Assembly (NCBI GenBank): GCA_963969595.1 | Contig: OZ018411.1 | Coordinates: 10,046,501-10,110,500, forward strand | Length of the DNA stretch: 64,000 bases | Direction: 5' to 3' | Source of the DNA: Neckera pumila | Lineage: Eukaryota > Streptophyta > Bryopsida > Hypnales > Neckeraceae | Shown: positions 1 to 11,870 of the stretch, in pieces | How positions within the stretch are numbered: position 1 is the stretch's first letter | Layout of the letters: each line of letters begins with the position of its first letter | Notes under the pieces: generated by a model | What the model was told of the DNA's origin: nothing | Seen by the model: the letters and a program-made list of their open reading frames with translations, nothing else | Databases searched by the model: none | Made by a program: the position numbers and the translations under genes

Positions 1-223
1 GATATCCAAACAAGTTTATGAACAACCTTAGAACAATTTTAGAAAGATTCCAAATTGATGAAGGCAATAGAGCATTCATGCGTGATAATCTCAATAAAGG
101 AAAAATAAAGCCAATGAAGCTCACCAGGAAATTGAATGTAAACCAACATTTATGCGTAAAAGTCGGTGAGGGTATCGGCTGTCAACCGACAACATGGAGG
201 TGTAGCTACTAGAATATACCCTT

Positions 224-950
224 TCAATTAGGCTGCCCGTATTTAATGAACTGTGCCACTTCATAGTGTAATTGTCCTGGCCTTTTGGAAATTTCCATAT
301 ACTCCGAGACCAATTGATGCTCATACATGGGGTATATGAAGGAAATAATGTCCGTTGAAATGTTTGAAATAACTCCAGTGTCATTGGAAATGCTGTAATC
401 TCTAAGAAATGGCATTTGAATATAGCATGCCGGATCAGGTGTCCTCTTTAGCGAAATTGAGCAGACGTCGACCATGAGCACTTGGTCTGGACAACATGAT
501 TCCTTGGAAGGTCCCTTCTCAAAAAGTGTCTCGAGCATCTTGTAGCACCATGGAAAATTTTGACTATCTACACAGAATTCTCTCCCATATACAAAAGCCA
601 GCTTTCCAATGACATCACTCGGAATCAAGTGCGCAAACAATGGATGAAGTTCTTTCATTGGCATCTTGGACCAAATCCCTACATGGAACTTCTCAAATAA
701 TGTAGCAAACATTCCACCTATCCTTGGCCATTTGACGATGTTTCGATGAGGTTTATACTTATCCACCACAATATTTGGGTCAAGAAAACAAAGCAACCCC
801 GTGACGCAGAGAACCACACATTTCTTAAACAAGTGAGGTTGACCATTGGTGGACTCTTGCACGACACAGCAATAAGAGACAGGCAGCTTATAAGAATTGG
901 ATGAGAGAGCATAGAAGATTGCTTGACAAGATATTGGTAGGCAGTTGACA
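224..950 (-). pseudogene. unrecognised coding relic, possibly the 3' part of the minus-strand element gene
   Basis: A reading frame is open from about 940 down to the stop at 224 and has protein-like composition. It reads QAIFYALSSNSYKLPVSYCC near its upstream end, then a hydrophobic stretch (KKCVVLCVTGLLCFLDPN), a basic segment and a Cys-Cys-Pro segment. No ATG opens it in frame, so it is probably an internal exon or a broken gene. It lies on the same strand as the ParB-like relic and downstream of it, with the TCCGGA-rich element in between. It may therefore be a later exon of that gene, separated by the insertion. I do not recognise the family. Confidence 0.35.
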
Positions 951-965
951 TATATGACAGATCCC

Positions 966-2060
966 GCTATTGCTCAGAAAGCACTCAAAAGTTATCCTTG
1001 AGAGTTTAATTGCCTTGCAATACCATTGTCTACGGCCTAACGATCAAACTCTCGAAGAAAACATTTGAATGCTTTGAGAGCAAAACGGATATCCGACTTA
1101 TATAGCCGAATCTCCAGCCGTAAATGCCTTTATTACAGCTCATTGCTTATCATTATAATCATTACAATGGTTCCAAAAAGTCTAAGTGTTGTCCACTATA
1201 TCTATAGATAAAAATACAGAAAAAAATTGTGTCGGCCGCCAGCCAATACCTATGTCGCCCTCCTCCGAAAGGTTGACGGACGTCCTCAGTAGGTTTCCAA
1301 GAATGTATAAGTCCTAGTCTCTATCTACGGAGCTATTTACAATTCTAGAGTACTATATTGGCTGCCAGTCGATACATTACTCGCTCTACTCTGAAAGGTT
1401 GACTAGCGATTTGAGCTGGTATTTCCCATTACTTGAATTTTTTCATCCGAATACGGCTCCTCAAATCCCTTCTTACATTCTGGTAAAACCTCCCGGTATA
1501 GATTATATAAGGTTGACCCCGACATGCAGCGGGCAAGGCCGACCTTTCTATTCATTTCACAGTAGTCCGGAACCAACTTCCAGACGCCAACAACCCCTTC
1601 AGGAATGGAATCATTGTGCTCTGGAGGTAGGGAAGTTTAAGGTGCTTCAATTTGGCCTCTGAGTACATTGTACAAGCAGGTGGATGAACCGCACTGAAAA
1701 GCAGATTCAAAATGTTCCTATAAGGCTCATGATTGACGATCAACGAGTTGTTGACTATTGCCCCATTGTTATACAACGCTGGCTTGGAGAGAATCCGTAA
1801 TAGCTGCTTTAGAAAAATCAGGCGTGTTAGACTCCCCGGATCCCGATACGCGTTCATGTCACAGTTTTCCTACCCGAAAGTCATGAAGTCCGTCTCGGCC
1901 TCTGGAACAGTATATTTAATGTTAATGATACGTTGTTCCAGAGTTTCCTTTTTCCGTATCGACCAGTAGACAACCTTGATGTCATGACTATTGTCGTACG
2001 TGCAATCTAGGCGTAAGTATCCTTAACACAAAAAATGTGCCAAGATAACACGAAATATCG
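966..2060. other. non-coding stretch with two copies of the 19-bp palindrome
   Basis: No convincing coding frame. It holds palindrome copies at 1232 and 1356. The TCCGGA-rich insertion begins somewhere between 1,375 and 2,067; I could not find a precise boundary. Confidence 0.5.
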
Positions 2061-3092
2061 TTCCAGGGAATTTCCGGATTCTATGTAGTATGTTTTAGCT
2101 ATCCGGCTTTTCTATCTTTCTTTCTTCTCACTTACTTACTCTTTTTCCGACTTCCTTCACAATCCGAATCATAAACTATCTGGAATCCGGTTTACGTCTC
2201 TGCTTCCAATCCGATTTTCTATACCTCTATTTTACCTTCAGAGGGTCCACTGTTGGTCTTGTAGAGGGGTAGGGACTCACCACTCGTTGTTCTTCTACAG
2301 TTCTAACAAACACAAATAAAAACACCCAAGTACTCAAAAGGTTGTAGCAAGACGAGAAGATCCGGATCCTCACAGCTCCCGGATGGTAAATCCGGAAAGC
2401 AGGTCACTCAGGAATACTTCACTCTCCCTAACTAACTACGACAGATCTCAGAGTCAAGTATAAGGGGGTGTGATCTTTCTAGAGGTTGGATGAATTCTAA
2501 GGTTGGCAGATCTTCCGGACAAGTGGGAACTTCCTTGGGCAGGCGCTTACCTCCGCACGGCTTGAGAACCGGACTCGATTCCCCGCTTCCCCACTACTCA
2601 GATCCGGACTACTCTAGTAGTAATTTAAAGACACAATGCTCAGCTCCTAAGTCAACAATCCAACAACATTACAATAGCACACTCCTGACTTAGACCGTAT
2701 TCTCCTGAACTCGGATTCCTTCTCACCCGTCCTTTCCTTCCAACACCCAGACCACAAGTCCACGCAATCCAGATACACTGATAAAGCCAAACTGCATACC
2801 CGAGGGCTTAGATTTCGAAAAGGGAATGAAATACAAATGAATATCAACTAGGAGGGAATGAGGGGCAACTAACTTGCCCGCCCTTAAAAACCCAAATCAA
2901 AACCAAAGTCAACAGTCTAAAAACAACAAAGGGCAGCCCAAAAACTAGGGCAACCTCACACACACACCAAGGAAATCCCGATTAATCGGGAAAGTCCTTA
3001 TCCCTAAACTTCCGGAATCCGGGCCTACGCTAGGATTCCGGTTCCGGATCTAACTAAATTCTAATCCACCTCCACAAGTAATCCCCTTTGAA

Positions 3093-3783
3093 TTACTTGG
3101 TCATTCGAGACTTCTTTGAACTCCCGGCTCCCTGCTTGGTTGTCAATTTACCGGAACCCTTGGCTGGCATCATTTTGGCAGCTCGAGGCGGATTCTGCCG
3201 GGTCGCAGGAGACGTCTCCTCTTCATCCGTATCCTCCTCAGACTCAGTAGCGGATTCAAACTCACCGGATTCAGAGTCTTCGATCTCTTGCTTCGCTGGC
3301 TTCTTACCTTCCGGCTTCCGCTTCTCCGACTTCCGGAGTTTGAGTTGCTTCCCAGGTTCTACCATCTCCAGTTCTTCTTCCGGATTCAGAGTCTTCGATC
3401 TCTTGCTTCGCTGGCTTCTTACCTTCCGGCTTCCGCTTCTCCGACTTCCGGAGTTTGAGTTGCTTCCCAGGTTCTACCATCTCCAGTTCTTCTTCCGGAT
3501 CCGAGAATTCGACCTCCACTATTTTCGTCTTCGTATTCTTCCGGATTTCCGGTTTGAGTTCCGGTCTCGTTTCTGGAGCCGGATCTCCCAGATTGATCAA
3601 TTGTGTCCCCCATGCTGGTGATGGCTCCGCCATGTGGGGGAATTTCTCCGGATGCTCCCTTGCCGGATTTATCGTTCCCATACCTTCTAAGAAGTCCCTC
3701 CGGATTGGCAATCTCTGCCCTGTCTTTCCGGATCCCGCCGGAGACTGTGAAGAAGGACTAAAAGTACTCACCGTTCCCCACTT
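3093..3783 (-). pseudogene. charged C-terminal tail broken by a 115-bp tandem duplication
   Basis: Immediately after the TAG at 3786-3784 the same frame continues (KWGTVSTFSPSSQSPAGSG) into a tail rich in Lys, Glu, Pro and Ser. A tandem duplication of 115 bp (about 3265-3379 and 3380-3494) lies in this tail. Because 115 is not a multiple of three, reading through the first copy shifts the frame in the second. The original ending is still visible from 3365 to 3093, where it finishes SKKSRMTK. A GTGAGT at 3771-3766 looks like a splice donor, so an intron is an alternative to readthrough. Confidence 0.45.
3265..3494. repeat. 115-bp direct tandem duplication
   Basis: Two adjacent near-identical copies, each beginning CCGGATTCAGAGTCTTCGAT on the plus strand, at offset 115. 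It lies inside the coding tail of the TCCGGA-rich element and disrupts its frame. The near identity suggests the event is recent. Confidence 0.85.
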
Positions 3784-5250
3784 CTAGAATTGACCCGAGG
3801 AAGGTACCTGGGGCAGCTTGAAGAGAGACTTCAAGCCTGGGTCTTCTTTTGTTCCGAAAGTTCCGGCTCCGTACTTGACCGGCGACTCCATGAAGATATC
3901 CGGAAGTGGCCCAAACTCGTCCTTGGCCACATCCAGAGGTCTTAGCAATTGCCGCATATCGTCCAAAACGGTCTTCATCTTGGCCTTGTAATCGACCAAG
4001 ACTTGCAACACTCGAGATCCGGTGACAATGCCGTTGGTATCGAGTTTCTTTGTGAAGAGCGCGGACCGGATGACCAAATGTTCCGGTTGTTTTACTAACC
4101 CCTTTAAATCCTGGACGAGCTTCAGGGCATCTGTCTCCTTCTTCTGGGCTGAGATCGACTGTCCCTCCGTCCAGTAAAACTTGTTCTTGTAGTGATCCCG
4201 TTCCTCCTTCAGCAGTGCAATCTCCTTGTTCTTCTCTTGGAGTAGTGCCGGATCAGGTCTCTTCCGGATTTCGTTGAAGATCTGATCCGTCTCAACATTC
4301 AATTCGCTGGCGACGCCCGTGATCACCCCTGCCATCTCAGCGTGCATCTTCCGGCATTGTGCCATCCATCGGGCTCCGGCATCATAGAAGTCGGAGACAT
4401 CGGTATACTCCGGCGACGGCTGGGTCAGGGCCGGATTCGATTCCGGCACGTCCATACTCGCTCTTCGTGAGTCCGGATTGGTTATCTTATGCCGCTTCTT
4501 CTTCTCCAGCGGCTTCGGTTCCGGATGCTCCTCCTCTTCTTCTTCTTTGGTCGCTTCTCCCGTCGGCTTCAACTCCTTTGTGAATCCGTATTTTAGGATT
4601 TGCATTCCGGTCTCATACGCAACTTGTTCTGACGAGGTCATGTAATCATAATAATGATACAGGTGGAACAAGTACGTACTGACTGGACTCTGCTTGGCCT
4701 TCTCGACCGCCATCGCCATCTTCTTGACCTTTTGGTGAAGTAGGCTTGCCCAGTTCACGACTCGGCCTTCCAGTGCTCCAAAAATCGTATTCGCAACTGT
4801 GACCGTAACTCTCGTTGGTTTTTCCGGATATACTATAGGAATCAGGAAATTCAGTAACCTCCTATGACGCTCATTGATACAGTCACTCATGGAGAAACCC
4901 TCCTTGTGATGCAGTGGCTTCTTGAACTTTCCTTCATGAAACTTATCCGTCCGGGTTGCACTTCCGGATCCGGACTGCGTCAACCCGTAAGTTTCCGCCC
5001 ACATCCCTTCCATCCAGGATGATAACCGCCCCCTTGGCGTCGGCTCGAACTGGTTCGGCGCCCCAAAAACTAACTCCCGAAGAAAATCCTTGCTCCTCAC
5101 CGTCCAGGGTTTCCGGATGAACCCTATACACCCTACTCTGGACAGATCTTCCTCTAACTCTAAACGTTCACCGGGATCAGATGGAATGATCGGGTATAAG
5201 AGTTTGTCAGACGAAACTGTCTTCTACCCTTGCGCTGACGTTTCCGCCAT
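3784..5250 (-). pseudogene. putative plant transposon protein with in-frame TAG codons
   Basis: An ATG at 5250 opens the frame (MAETSAQG), but an in-frame TAG follows at 5226-5224. The frame is then open for 479 codons to a second TAG at 3786-3784. Beyond that, the same frame continues into an acidic/basic tail. The N-terminal third contains a compact helical region reading LLNFLIPIVYPEKPTRVTV and then VVNWASLLHQKV, which resembles the putative plant transposon protein families found in retroelement-derived genes. The middle is a run of seven Glu residues followed by Lys/Pro; the C-terminal half is predicted coiled coil. The resemblance is from memory and weak. The frame overlaps many TCCGGA words. 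The stops suggest a decayed copy, although readthrough or a later start is possible. Confidence 0.4.
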
Positions 5251-5884
5251 TGAACTCTAATCCGGTGCAATCGGCACCCTCCTTTCCTTCTCTCCCTATC
5301 CGGCCTAACTCACCACTCTTTTACTCTTCTAAGAGAATTCGCGCTCCAAAACCTGCAAGCACACACCTCCTTGAGCGGAAGAAAGAGGGAGAAGAATGAG
5401 AAGATCCTCCGCTTAAGTACCCGGCCAGTGATCGACACTCGTTGGTTCGGTCATTTAATGCGCCGCCTTTTTCAAACGGATCCCTACTTTCCATAGGCCG
5501 GACCCCTAGTTCGTAGGTTTGCCGGAATCCGGATCTCATTCCGGTTTCCGGATTCCGGTAAGAGTCCGTCTCTTACTTCTTCTACAAGTTTTTGTGAGCC
5601 GGAACTTTCCGACTACCTAGTTTCTACTAAATGTTCCGGTTCACAATTTCACTACTACAGAATTTTGAAAATATTTACGGAATTGATCCTAAACTAATCC
5701 GGATTTCTAAATAATGACATTGCGTGCTTCCACAACTATTGTAGAATTCTAGAAATTCTGCAAGTCCCGGTCGAACTCTTACTTGAGACCTCTGATGCAT
5801 ACTGCCTCCCTTAATGATCATGGGTTCATAAAAAATTGCCATCTCTTGGACCTTGAGGAATAAGAGCAACGCCAAAGATACTAC

Positions 5885-6607
5885 CTGTGGAGCGTCAGAT
5901 ATCCCAAAGTCGAGGTTCCCTTTGCCAGCGTGCGCAACGCCTTGCGACACGATCCCCTGGTGGCGCTCTAGAGATTCCAAATCATAATTTGCAATGAGAG
6001 ATGAAGTATATAAATCATGAGATGCAATACAATGAGAGGATTCCACAAGACTAGAACGTATTGGTTGGCAGTCGACAAAGTATAGTGGTGCTTTAGTCTG
6101 CACAGCTGAAGGCTCACATTGAAAAGTCCCTAACAACAAGTCAGAGCCAGGTAGTACTACGTACACATAACCTATTCTAGATAATCCTTGCAATTGCAGA
6201 GACATATCTATAACCTACAAACCTCCAGACCACGTTTGCTTAGATGCAGCATGCCGAACGGGAGACAGCTGTTCGTTTGGGAGATTGTGCTTGACCAAGT
6301 CCGGCAATTTAGTGACTTCGTCCTCTTCCACCGACTTGAGCTTTCATTTTGCCTTTGACCAGATTGAGCGAGTGGAGTCAAGTGACTCCCCCGACACTTC
6401 AAGCGGGGCTCCTCTACTCCTGCCACGACGAGTCTTCCCAAGTGAAGCCCCCACAGGTATTGGCTGGCTATCGATAAAAAGGTCAGACGCTGTCGCTGGC
6501 CTTTCGATGGCAATGGCGTCAGATCCAGCTGAGACGAGCTTTGCATGTGTGGAAGCATTTCTCACGATCTCCTCTGACTGCGGGACAACATGCAAATCCA
6601 CAAGCAT
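5885..6607 (-). pseudogene. coding-like exons of the minus-strand element gene
   Basis: Two segments have coding character. The first (about 6607-6208) includes SDLFIDSQPIPVGASLGKTR and a Ser/Arg-rich stretch. The second (6205 to about 5885) opens with ATG and ends GKGNLDFGISDAPQ just before a GTAGTA donor-like site. Each contains one 19-bp palindrome read in frame, as FIDSQPI and FVDCQPI. I do not recognise the domain. Strand and position fit exons lying between the ParB-like relic upstream and the 224-950 segment downstream. Confidence 0.3.
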
Positions 6608-6619
6608 GACACCCTAGTT

Positions 6620-8590
6620 GCTGAGACCCCCGCCTCCGCCTCCTATTTGCCTTTCAGTTCCGGCGGATGAAATGAGATCCGGAGCTTGAACGGGCTGAAT
6701 GGACGTCGAGATACCGCTTCGGGCAAATGTCGTCTCCAAATCAGTTTGTTGAGCTTGTACTGATAGAGTAGTGGTACCCCTCAATTGTGGCGAAGAAGGT
6801 GGCGACAGATTATGGGTCCGTCCAAAAGAATTGGCTGCCCCGAATCATGCCCATCTAACAAGATTCTCCACACCGGACTCGTCACTACATGAATCGTCCG
6901 AGTAACTCCGTTGTCATGTAGAGAGAGTTTGCCTCGGGAAACCGCAGAGATTTTGGCTGCAATTTGAAATGGTTTAGGACTAGGGTGTGTAACGTTCATG
7001 TCGAATCTTGTACTTCAAACTTTGAATCTTCTACTTAGAACGTCGAATCTTCAACTTCACCTTGAAACTGCTCTTTGTTGGCCTATCTTGAGGCTGGCTC
7101 TAAATGAGTCAGGGTTTGGTCAGGTAGGTGATAAGAAACCACAGTCATTGGACAGGTAAAACAGGACAGCATAACATGAGATGCCGTCCGGATGATGGGC
7201 TCCTAAACTTTCAAAGTCCCGGTGAGCAGCTTTAAGAACCAAGTTTCACCGTGAGAACAAGCAAGTTTCGACTATGTGGGCAATTAACCCCACTTCGTCA
7301 CCCACGACACAAAATGAGGCTAGCAATGGTGTAAACCAAGCCGCCCACAACAACAAAGTTTACAAAGTCATAAGCCACACACACACACACACAAGTCTTC
7401 AACACTTTCTCCAATCTCCAACTTCAACCTCCAATTTGTAAGCTGAACTTTGGGTGAGTGCTTTCAACGCTCCACAGCTTCAAATGAGATGAGTAATAGC
7501 TCTTTGAAAAGCTAACACAAACTCCTACTTCTCCTCCAAATTTCAAACAATTCTAAAACTCTGTCCAACTTCTATGGCCATCCAAAGTTTCGGCCTTGAG
7601 AAAAAAGGGCAGCAGACCCTCTTTCACTTCTTCACTCACAACTCACTCATACAAACTTCAAATAGAAGAAGTGATAGCTTCATGAATATCTAACACAATT
7701 TTTTACATCTTCTCCAAATCTCAAACAATTCTAAAATTCTAAAATTCTGTCCAATATCTATGGCCATCCAAAGTTTTGGCCTTGAGAGAAAAAGGGCAGT
7801 AGACCCTCCTTCACTTCCACACTCACAACTCACTCATAAAAACTCCAAATGGAACGAATGATAGCTTTATGAAAAGCTAACACAATTTCCTACAGTCCAT
7901 TTAAATCTCATTGTAAATCAAGAACCTGTCCGTCTTTTATGGCTGATCGAAGTCTCTGCCTTTTAGTTTCAAAGGCAACAAAATCCCCTCCACTCAAATT
8001 AGCACAACTTTTGATTCACAACTCCAAATCAAGCAAATGAGACCAATTTAAAAAATAAACACCATGATAACTCACTTTTCAAACAATAATTGAGCACTCA
8101 CTTGGCTCACAACTATTTCTTTATTTTTAACTTAGAAAGAAATTCATTCAAGTTCACCGAGAAGGCAAACTATTTGAATAATTTCCTTATACTACTTTAC
8201 AAGTACAAAACTAATGCAAGAAATTACTCCAACTATGGAATGAAGAACTCAAACTCAACACACGTCTAGTAGAGGTAAAAAAACTAGAGTTCCAATCAAA
8301 ATATCACTCCATCTGCAGGAATTTGAGAAAATTCAAACTCACGCTCCGAATGCTATTCTTCATCTTGAGACTCAAAAAAACCCCTCCAGTTCGACATTCT
8401 AAACCTAAAGTAGAAAACAACTACCATTTATGGAATTTGATGAAGCGCTTAGGCAGATCCGTCTTCTTATATAGATGTCATGCACCTCAACAAGAAGGCG
8501 TCACCTTGAAGCTACTCGATAAAACATATAATCTATATTTTTACACTATGTACAAATGTACAACACGACACCGTCCTGGTATAGTTTGAA
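6620..8590. other. non-coding stretch with short tandem repeats
   Basis: No supported gene. It holds an AC microsatellite (about 7376-7392) and three copies of a 176-188 bp repeat. Confidence 0.5.
7480..8060. repeat. three tandem copies of a 176-188 bp unit
   Basis: The anchor AATAGCTCTTTGAAAAGCTAAC and its variants recur at about 7494, 7671 and 7858. Each is followed by a shared block containing TCTATGGCCATCCAAAGTTT and then AAGGGCAG with AGACCCTC. The third unit is more diverged and a fourth is only faintly visible. Nothing in it looks coding. Confidence 0.75.
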
Positions 8591-8591
8591 T

Positions 8592-11500
8592 GAGCTAGAC
8601 CTGCTCAGAAATTGATTGAGGTTGAGATAGAGCACTCGAGCGAGCAACATCTTGCCGAGGTGACAAGGGTGACAAGTCAGGCTGAGCGGCGGCCGCAGAC
8701 AAACGAGGCGACATTGTCCCTTGTTTCAAGCAATCACCACCAACTGACACTGTTTGAGTGGAGGGCGCCTCAAATTCTATCACTTGAGCATCGGTAATGA
8801 TGTTCATTTCCTTCAAGCACTCATGAGCCCTCGATACACCGCCCTCCTCCCGAACAAACTCCAAGACCGAGCGGCCGTTTCTCTGCAGACCCACGGGACT
8901 ATAGTCAGGTACTCGATGCATCAGTTGCTAGCCGACACCAAGACACTAAATTACAATAATCAAAGGATTGAGCGTGCAGAAGATGGATTGACGTACCAGA
9001 GCAATTTTTGTGACATTTTTACCACCCCAAACATTGATGACGGTGACGACCTTGGCCTTGAGGGTCGGCTTCAGCAGTCCTCTAGAAGACCATGTCCAAC
9101 GCCGCACTTTCCCCCGATCCAGTCAATCTCGCCATCCGCTTCTTGGTTGTACCAGTCGAGCGGCTTCGGGATCCCAGTGAACCTCTTGAACATCTCCATC
9201 ATCTCACACCGTGCACCCGGCTTTGGGTACGTGATGGACAATGTGACCATCGGCTTTGCCTCCAGTTCTAACTTGAGGAAGCCCCCCCCGAGGTGATGGT
9301 TGGTAGTACACCAAGTGGAAGTACCACGAAGACATGGAAGAGTAGGCCGCAAATGCCACGGAGTCCCTGAATTGGAAGTTGCCTATGAGGAGCATAGGAA
9401 TCGGAATGAACGGCTCTAGAGGAGGTACCGACGGATTGGTGACCTCCGAGAGAACCTTTGCGACGGCCGAGATGTCCAAGAAGTTGTGCTTGTTCACCGC
9501 AAATGGTTCCCTGTCCTTGGTGTATCTAAACAGCACAATGAGCTTGTCATCCTCCAGCGTCAGACCTGAATACGCTTCCCCGCCCGGGCTTCAAATATAT
9601 TTAACAACCTCGGCGATACTCCCCCCATACTGACATTGGTACATGACACTGGACGCCATTGTCTGTGCCTGCTCCAGAGCAATAGTGGCGTACTGTGCCA
9701 AGGTTGTGTAGAAGACCCCCAAAGCAAGGCCATTCATCGACTTATCGGTCGTGGGGTTCATGGCATTGACGCATCCGTTCAACTAGTTGGTGGCGTTGAC
9801 ATATTTATTGATGTCCTTCCACACATTCCGGACTATAGCAGGAGAATAGCCCTTCTGGTTTGCGAGTTCCTTCCATGCTTTGTCAGTGTAAGGGACCCAA
9901 CCGGCATCCTTACAAGGAAGTGGAAACTTCTTCTTGGTCCACATGATCTCATTCATGACAACCCTGTCCAGCTTCTTATCCTTGCACCGGTCGAGGAGAG
10001 GCAGTCTTCTAGAGGACCGGGATTTTGTAGTGTTCTTGATGCACACACAGTTGTTGAGGATGTCCGCGATGAGTTTGCAGAGGTCCGAATCTTGAAGGCC
10101 TAGTATTGGTACAAGATCCGTCTTTGTGATGTGGGTCAGTGGTTTCCGGTTAACGAGGGAATCCAGAATACTCCCGTCCTCGCCGATAAGTTGATCGTTC
10201 TCCCAAGCGTCGAACACTTCCGTCCAGAGTTCCCAGGTATTTTACTTCACGAAGATTAGTGGCAGCTTGGACGATACCTTCTTGTCAACAAAGTGCGCCA
10301 TTACATAGAGCTTCGTTGCCTGCACAAGTTTAGACACTCAAATTCTAGGAGATGAACTTGTATCGGCCGGTAGCCGACAAATAGGAAATCAAGTATGATC
10401 ATAAATGACAAATGCTCTTATAAACTCCAAACATATCGGTTGGCAGCCAACAGAACAGCAATGAGAAAATGCTTCATTCCGACCAGTTCAAATTGAATAA
10501 TATAAGACAAAATAAGTGATGAATACCTCAAATGCCGTTGACGGCTTGCCTCCTCTACAATGCAGCTCCGGGTAACCCGCTTTCACCCACGCCGCCCTCC
10601 CCATCTCTGCACATGATCGGAAGGTCTCCTTTGCCACCTTCTCTATGGGGTTTAGGTTTAAGGCGTTGGAGACACAGACGAGAGTGCTTAGGTCATTACT
10701 GTAAACCAGGATGATCTCAAACTCGAGGAGTTTCTTCTTCTCCGACAAATTTTCAGGGTGCTGCTCTGCAAGTTCTCGGCAAGCAGTGATAGTGTGCTGG
10801 CCCCCAATGATGTACCAGTGAACATCCGAGCCCTGCCACCACTGTACGTTTACGCCGTTCACTTCCACAGTTGCATTCTCTTCTGGACATTTGTCCATCA
10901 CCGCGTCCATCTCCTTGTCTGTTGGCAAGGGAGCCCGGTTCAGAGGAATCCCGTGAATCTCGGGCTTCTTCCTGATAGACCCGTACCCCTTGTGCATGGT
11001 CTTCACTTGATATGGCGGATGACGAGATAGTCAGAGATGTGAATATATCGACTGCCAGTCGACATCCAGGAAATAGAAGACCGAATGGAATAGGTGGAAA
11101 TGATGAGGGACATGGATGAAATACCTACCTAAGGCGATCCTTGGCTATCTTCCAGTACTTGAGCTCGTCTGGTGCAATGTGAAGCCTGTCAAAGTGGATG
11201 ACTCCCGGTAGTCGGCGCTTCTTGTAAGGGAATGCGGGAAGCAGACCCTCTTCCAGAGCCCGAAAGATGGCGGTCACCTCGTTCTCCTTTGTCTTGGTCG
11301 TGAGGTGATTCCTACAAACCAGAGCTTCATCCAATGTGAGCTTCATCATTTTGTCTGGATTGTCCTTCCCCTTGCCCTTCCTCTTCTTCTTGCTGGGCAA
11401 CGCTGCGTCGGCTTCCGGAAATTTGTTCTCCTCAGCCGGTGTCTTGATAGCTTGTTTCGTGGACGCCAGCACCTTCTTCTTGCCCTTTGCCTTGTCCTCA

Positions 11501-11870
11501 ATGACCAAGATATTGTGTTGCTCCATCTGGGCGTGCATCATCTTCCATCCCTGCACAAGGTCATCCGCATCACTGGGCAAGTCCCCGACAAATGTCATTC
11601 CCGCTGTCATGGCCCTGGTGCCGCATACTTCCTCTGTGCACTTGTTGTAAGGCAACTCTATTGCAAAGTAGTCTGTGGTGCCGCTTGGGTTGCTGATAGG
11701 GAGAATGCAGATCATCACTTGAACGTGTCCTCCAACCTCCATTACTGTCAACATGTTGCCGTGCCTGGGCATCATGTTCCCCTTCAGCTTGAAGGAGCAT
11801 GCAATCTCCACTATACCATTAGGGAGCTCCCTCCAACACAGACCCCACTCCTGGACGGATGGATTAATTT
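8592..11870 (-). pseudogene. multi-exon element gene with a ParB/Srx-like box, decayed
   Basis: Same-strand coding segments run downward from about 11,870. Segment 11,870-11,125 holds a Lys-rich linker and ends with a donor-like AG|GTAGGT. Segment 11,006-10,530 reads WYIIGGQHTITACRELAEQ, then a beta-like stretch (LLEFEIILVYSN) and ALNLNPIEKVAKETF. This order matches the ParB/sulfiredoxin-like fold: an xGxHR-type box, then the ALxxN segment. Segments 10,250 to about 9,000 share one frame but carry an in-frame TAG (9785-9783), an in-frame TGA near 9591 and frame changes at a C8 run (9283-9290) and a G-run near 9115. A last segment (8,887-8,592) follows an acceptor-like CTGCAG. At 11,125/11,006 the phases do not close with the sites I tried. 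Palindrome copies fall in three likely introns. The ParB assignment is from motif order only. Confidence 0.45.

Larger units (their letters stand above)
2060..5710 (-). mobile_element. TCCGGA-rich nested element with one long open frame
   Basis: About 28 copies of the palindromic hexamer TCCGGA, and many near matches (TCCGGT, GCCGGA), lie between 2,067 and 5,702. About one copy would be expected by chance in this length, and only about seven or eight lie in the remaining 60 kb. The words fall in both non-coding and coding DNA. No 19-bp palindromes lie inside, although they flank it on both sides. This suggests insertion of an unrelated element into the surrounding complex. It contains one long minus-strand frame (3,784-5,223) and a lysine/glutamate-rich tail. 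I found no terminal repeats. Confidence 0.55.

Noticed and set aside
2060..5710. Long terminal repeats around the TCCGGA-rich element
   Set aside because: I compared the flanks by eye and found no direct repeat beyond shared TCCGGA words.
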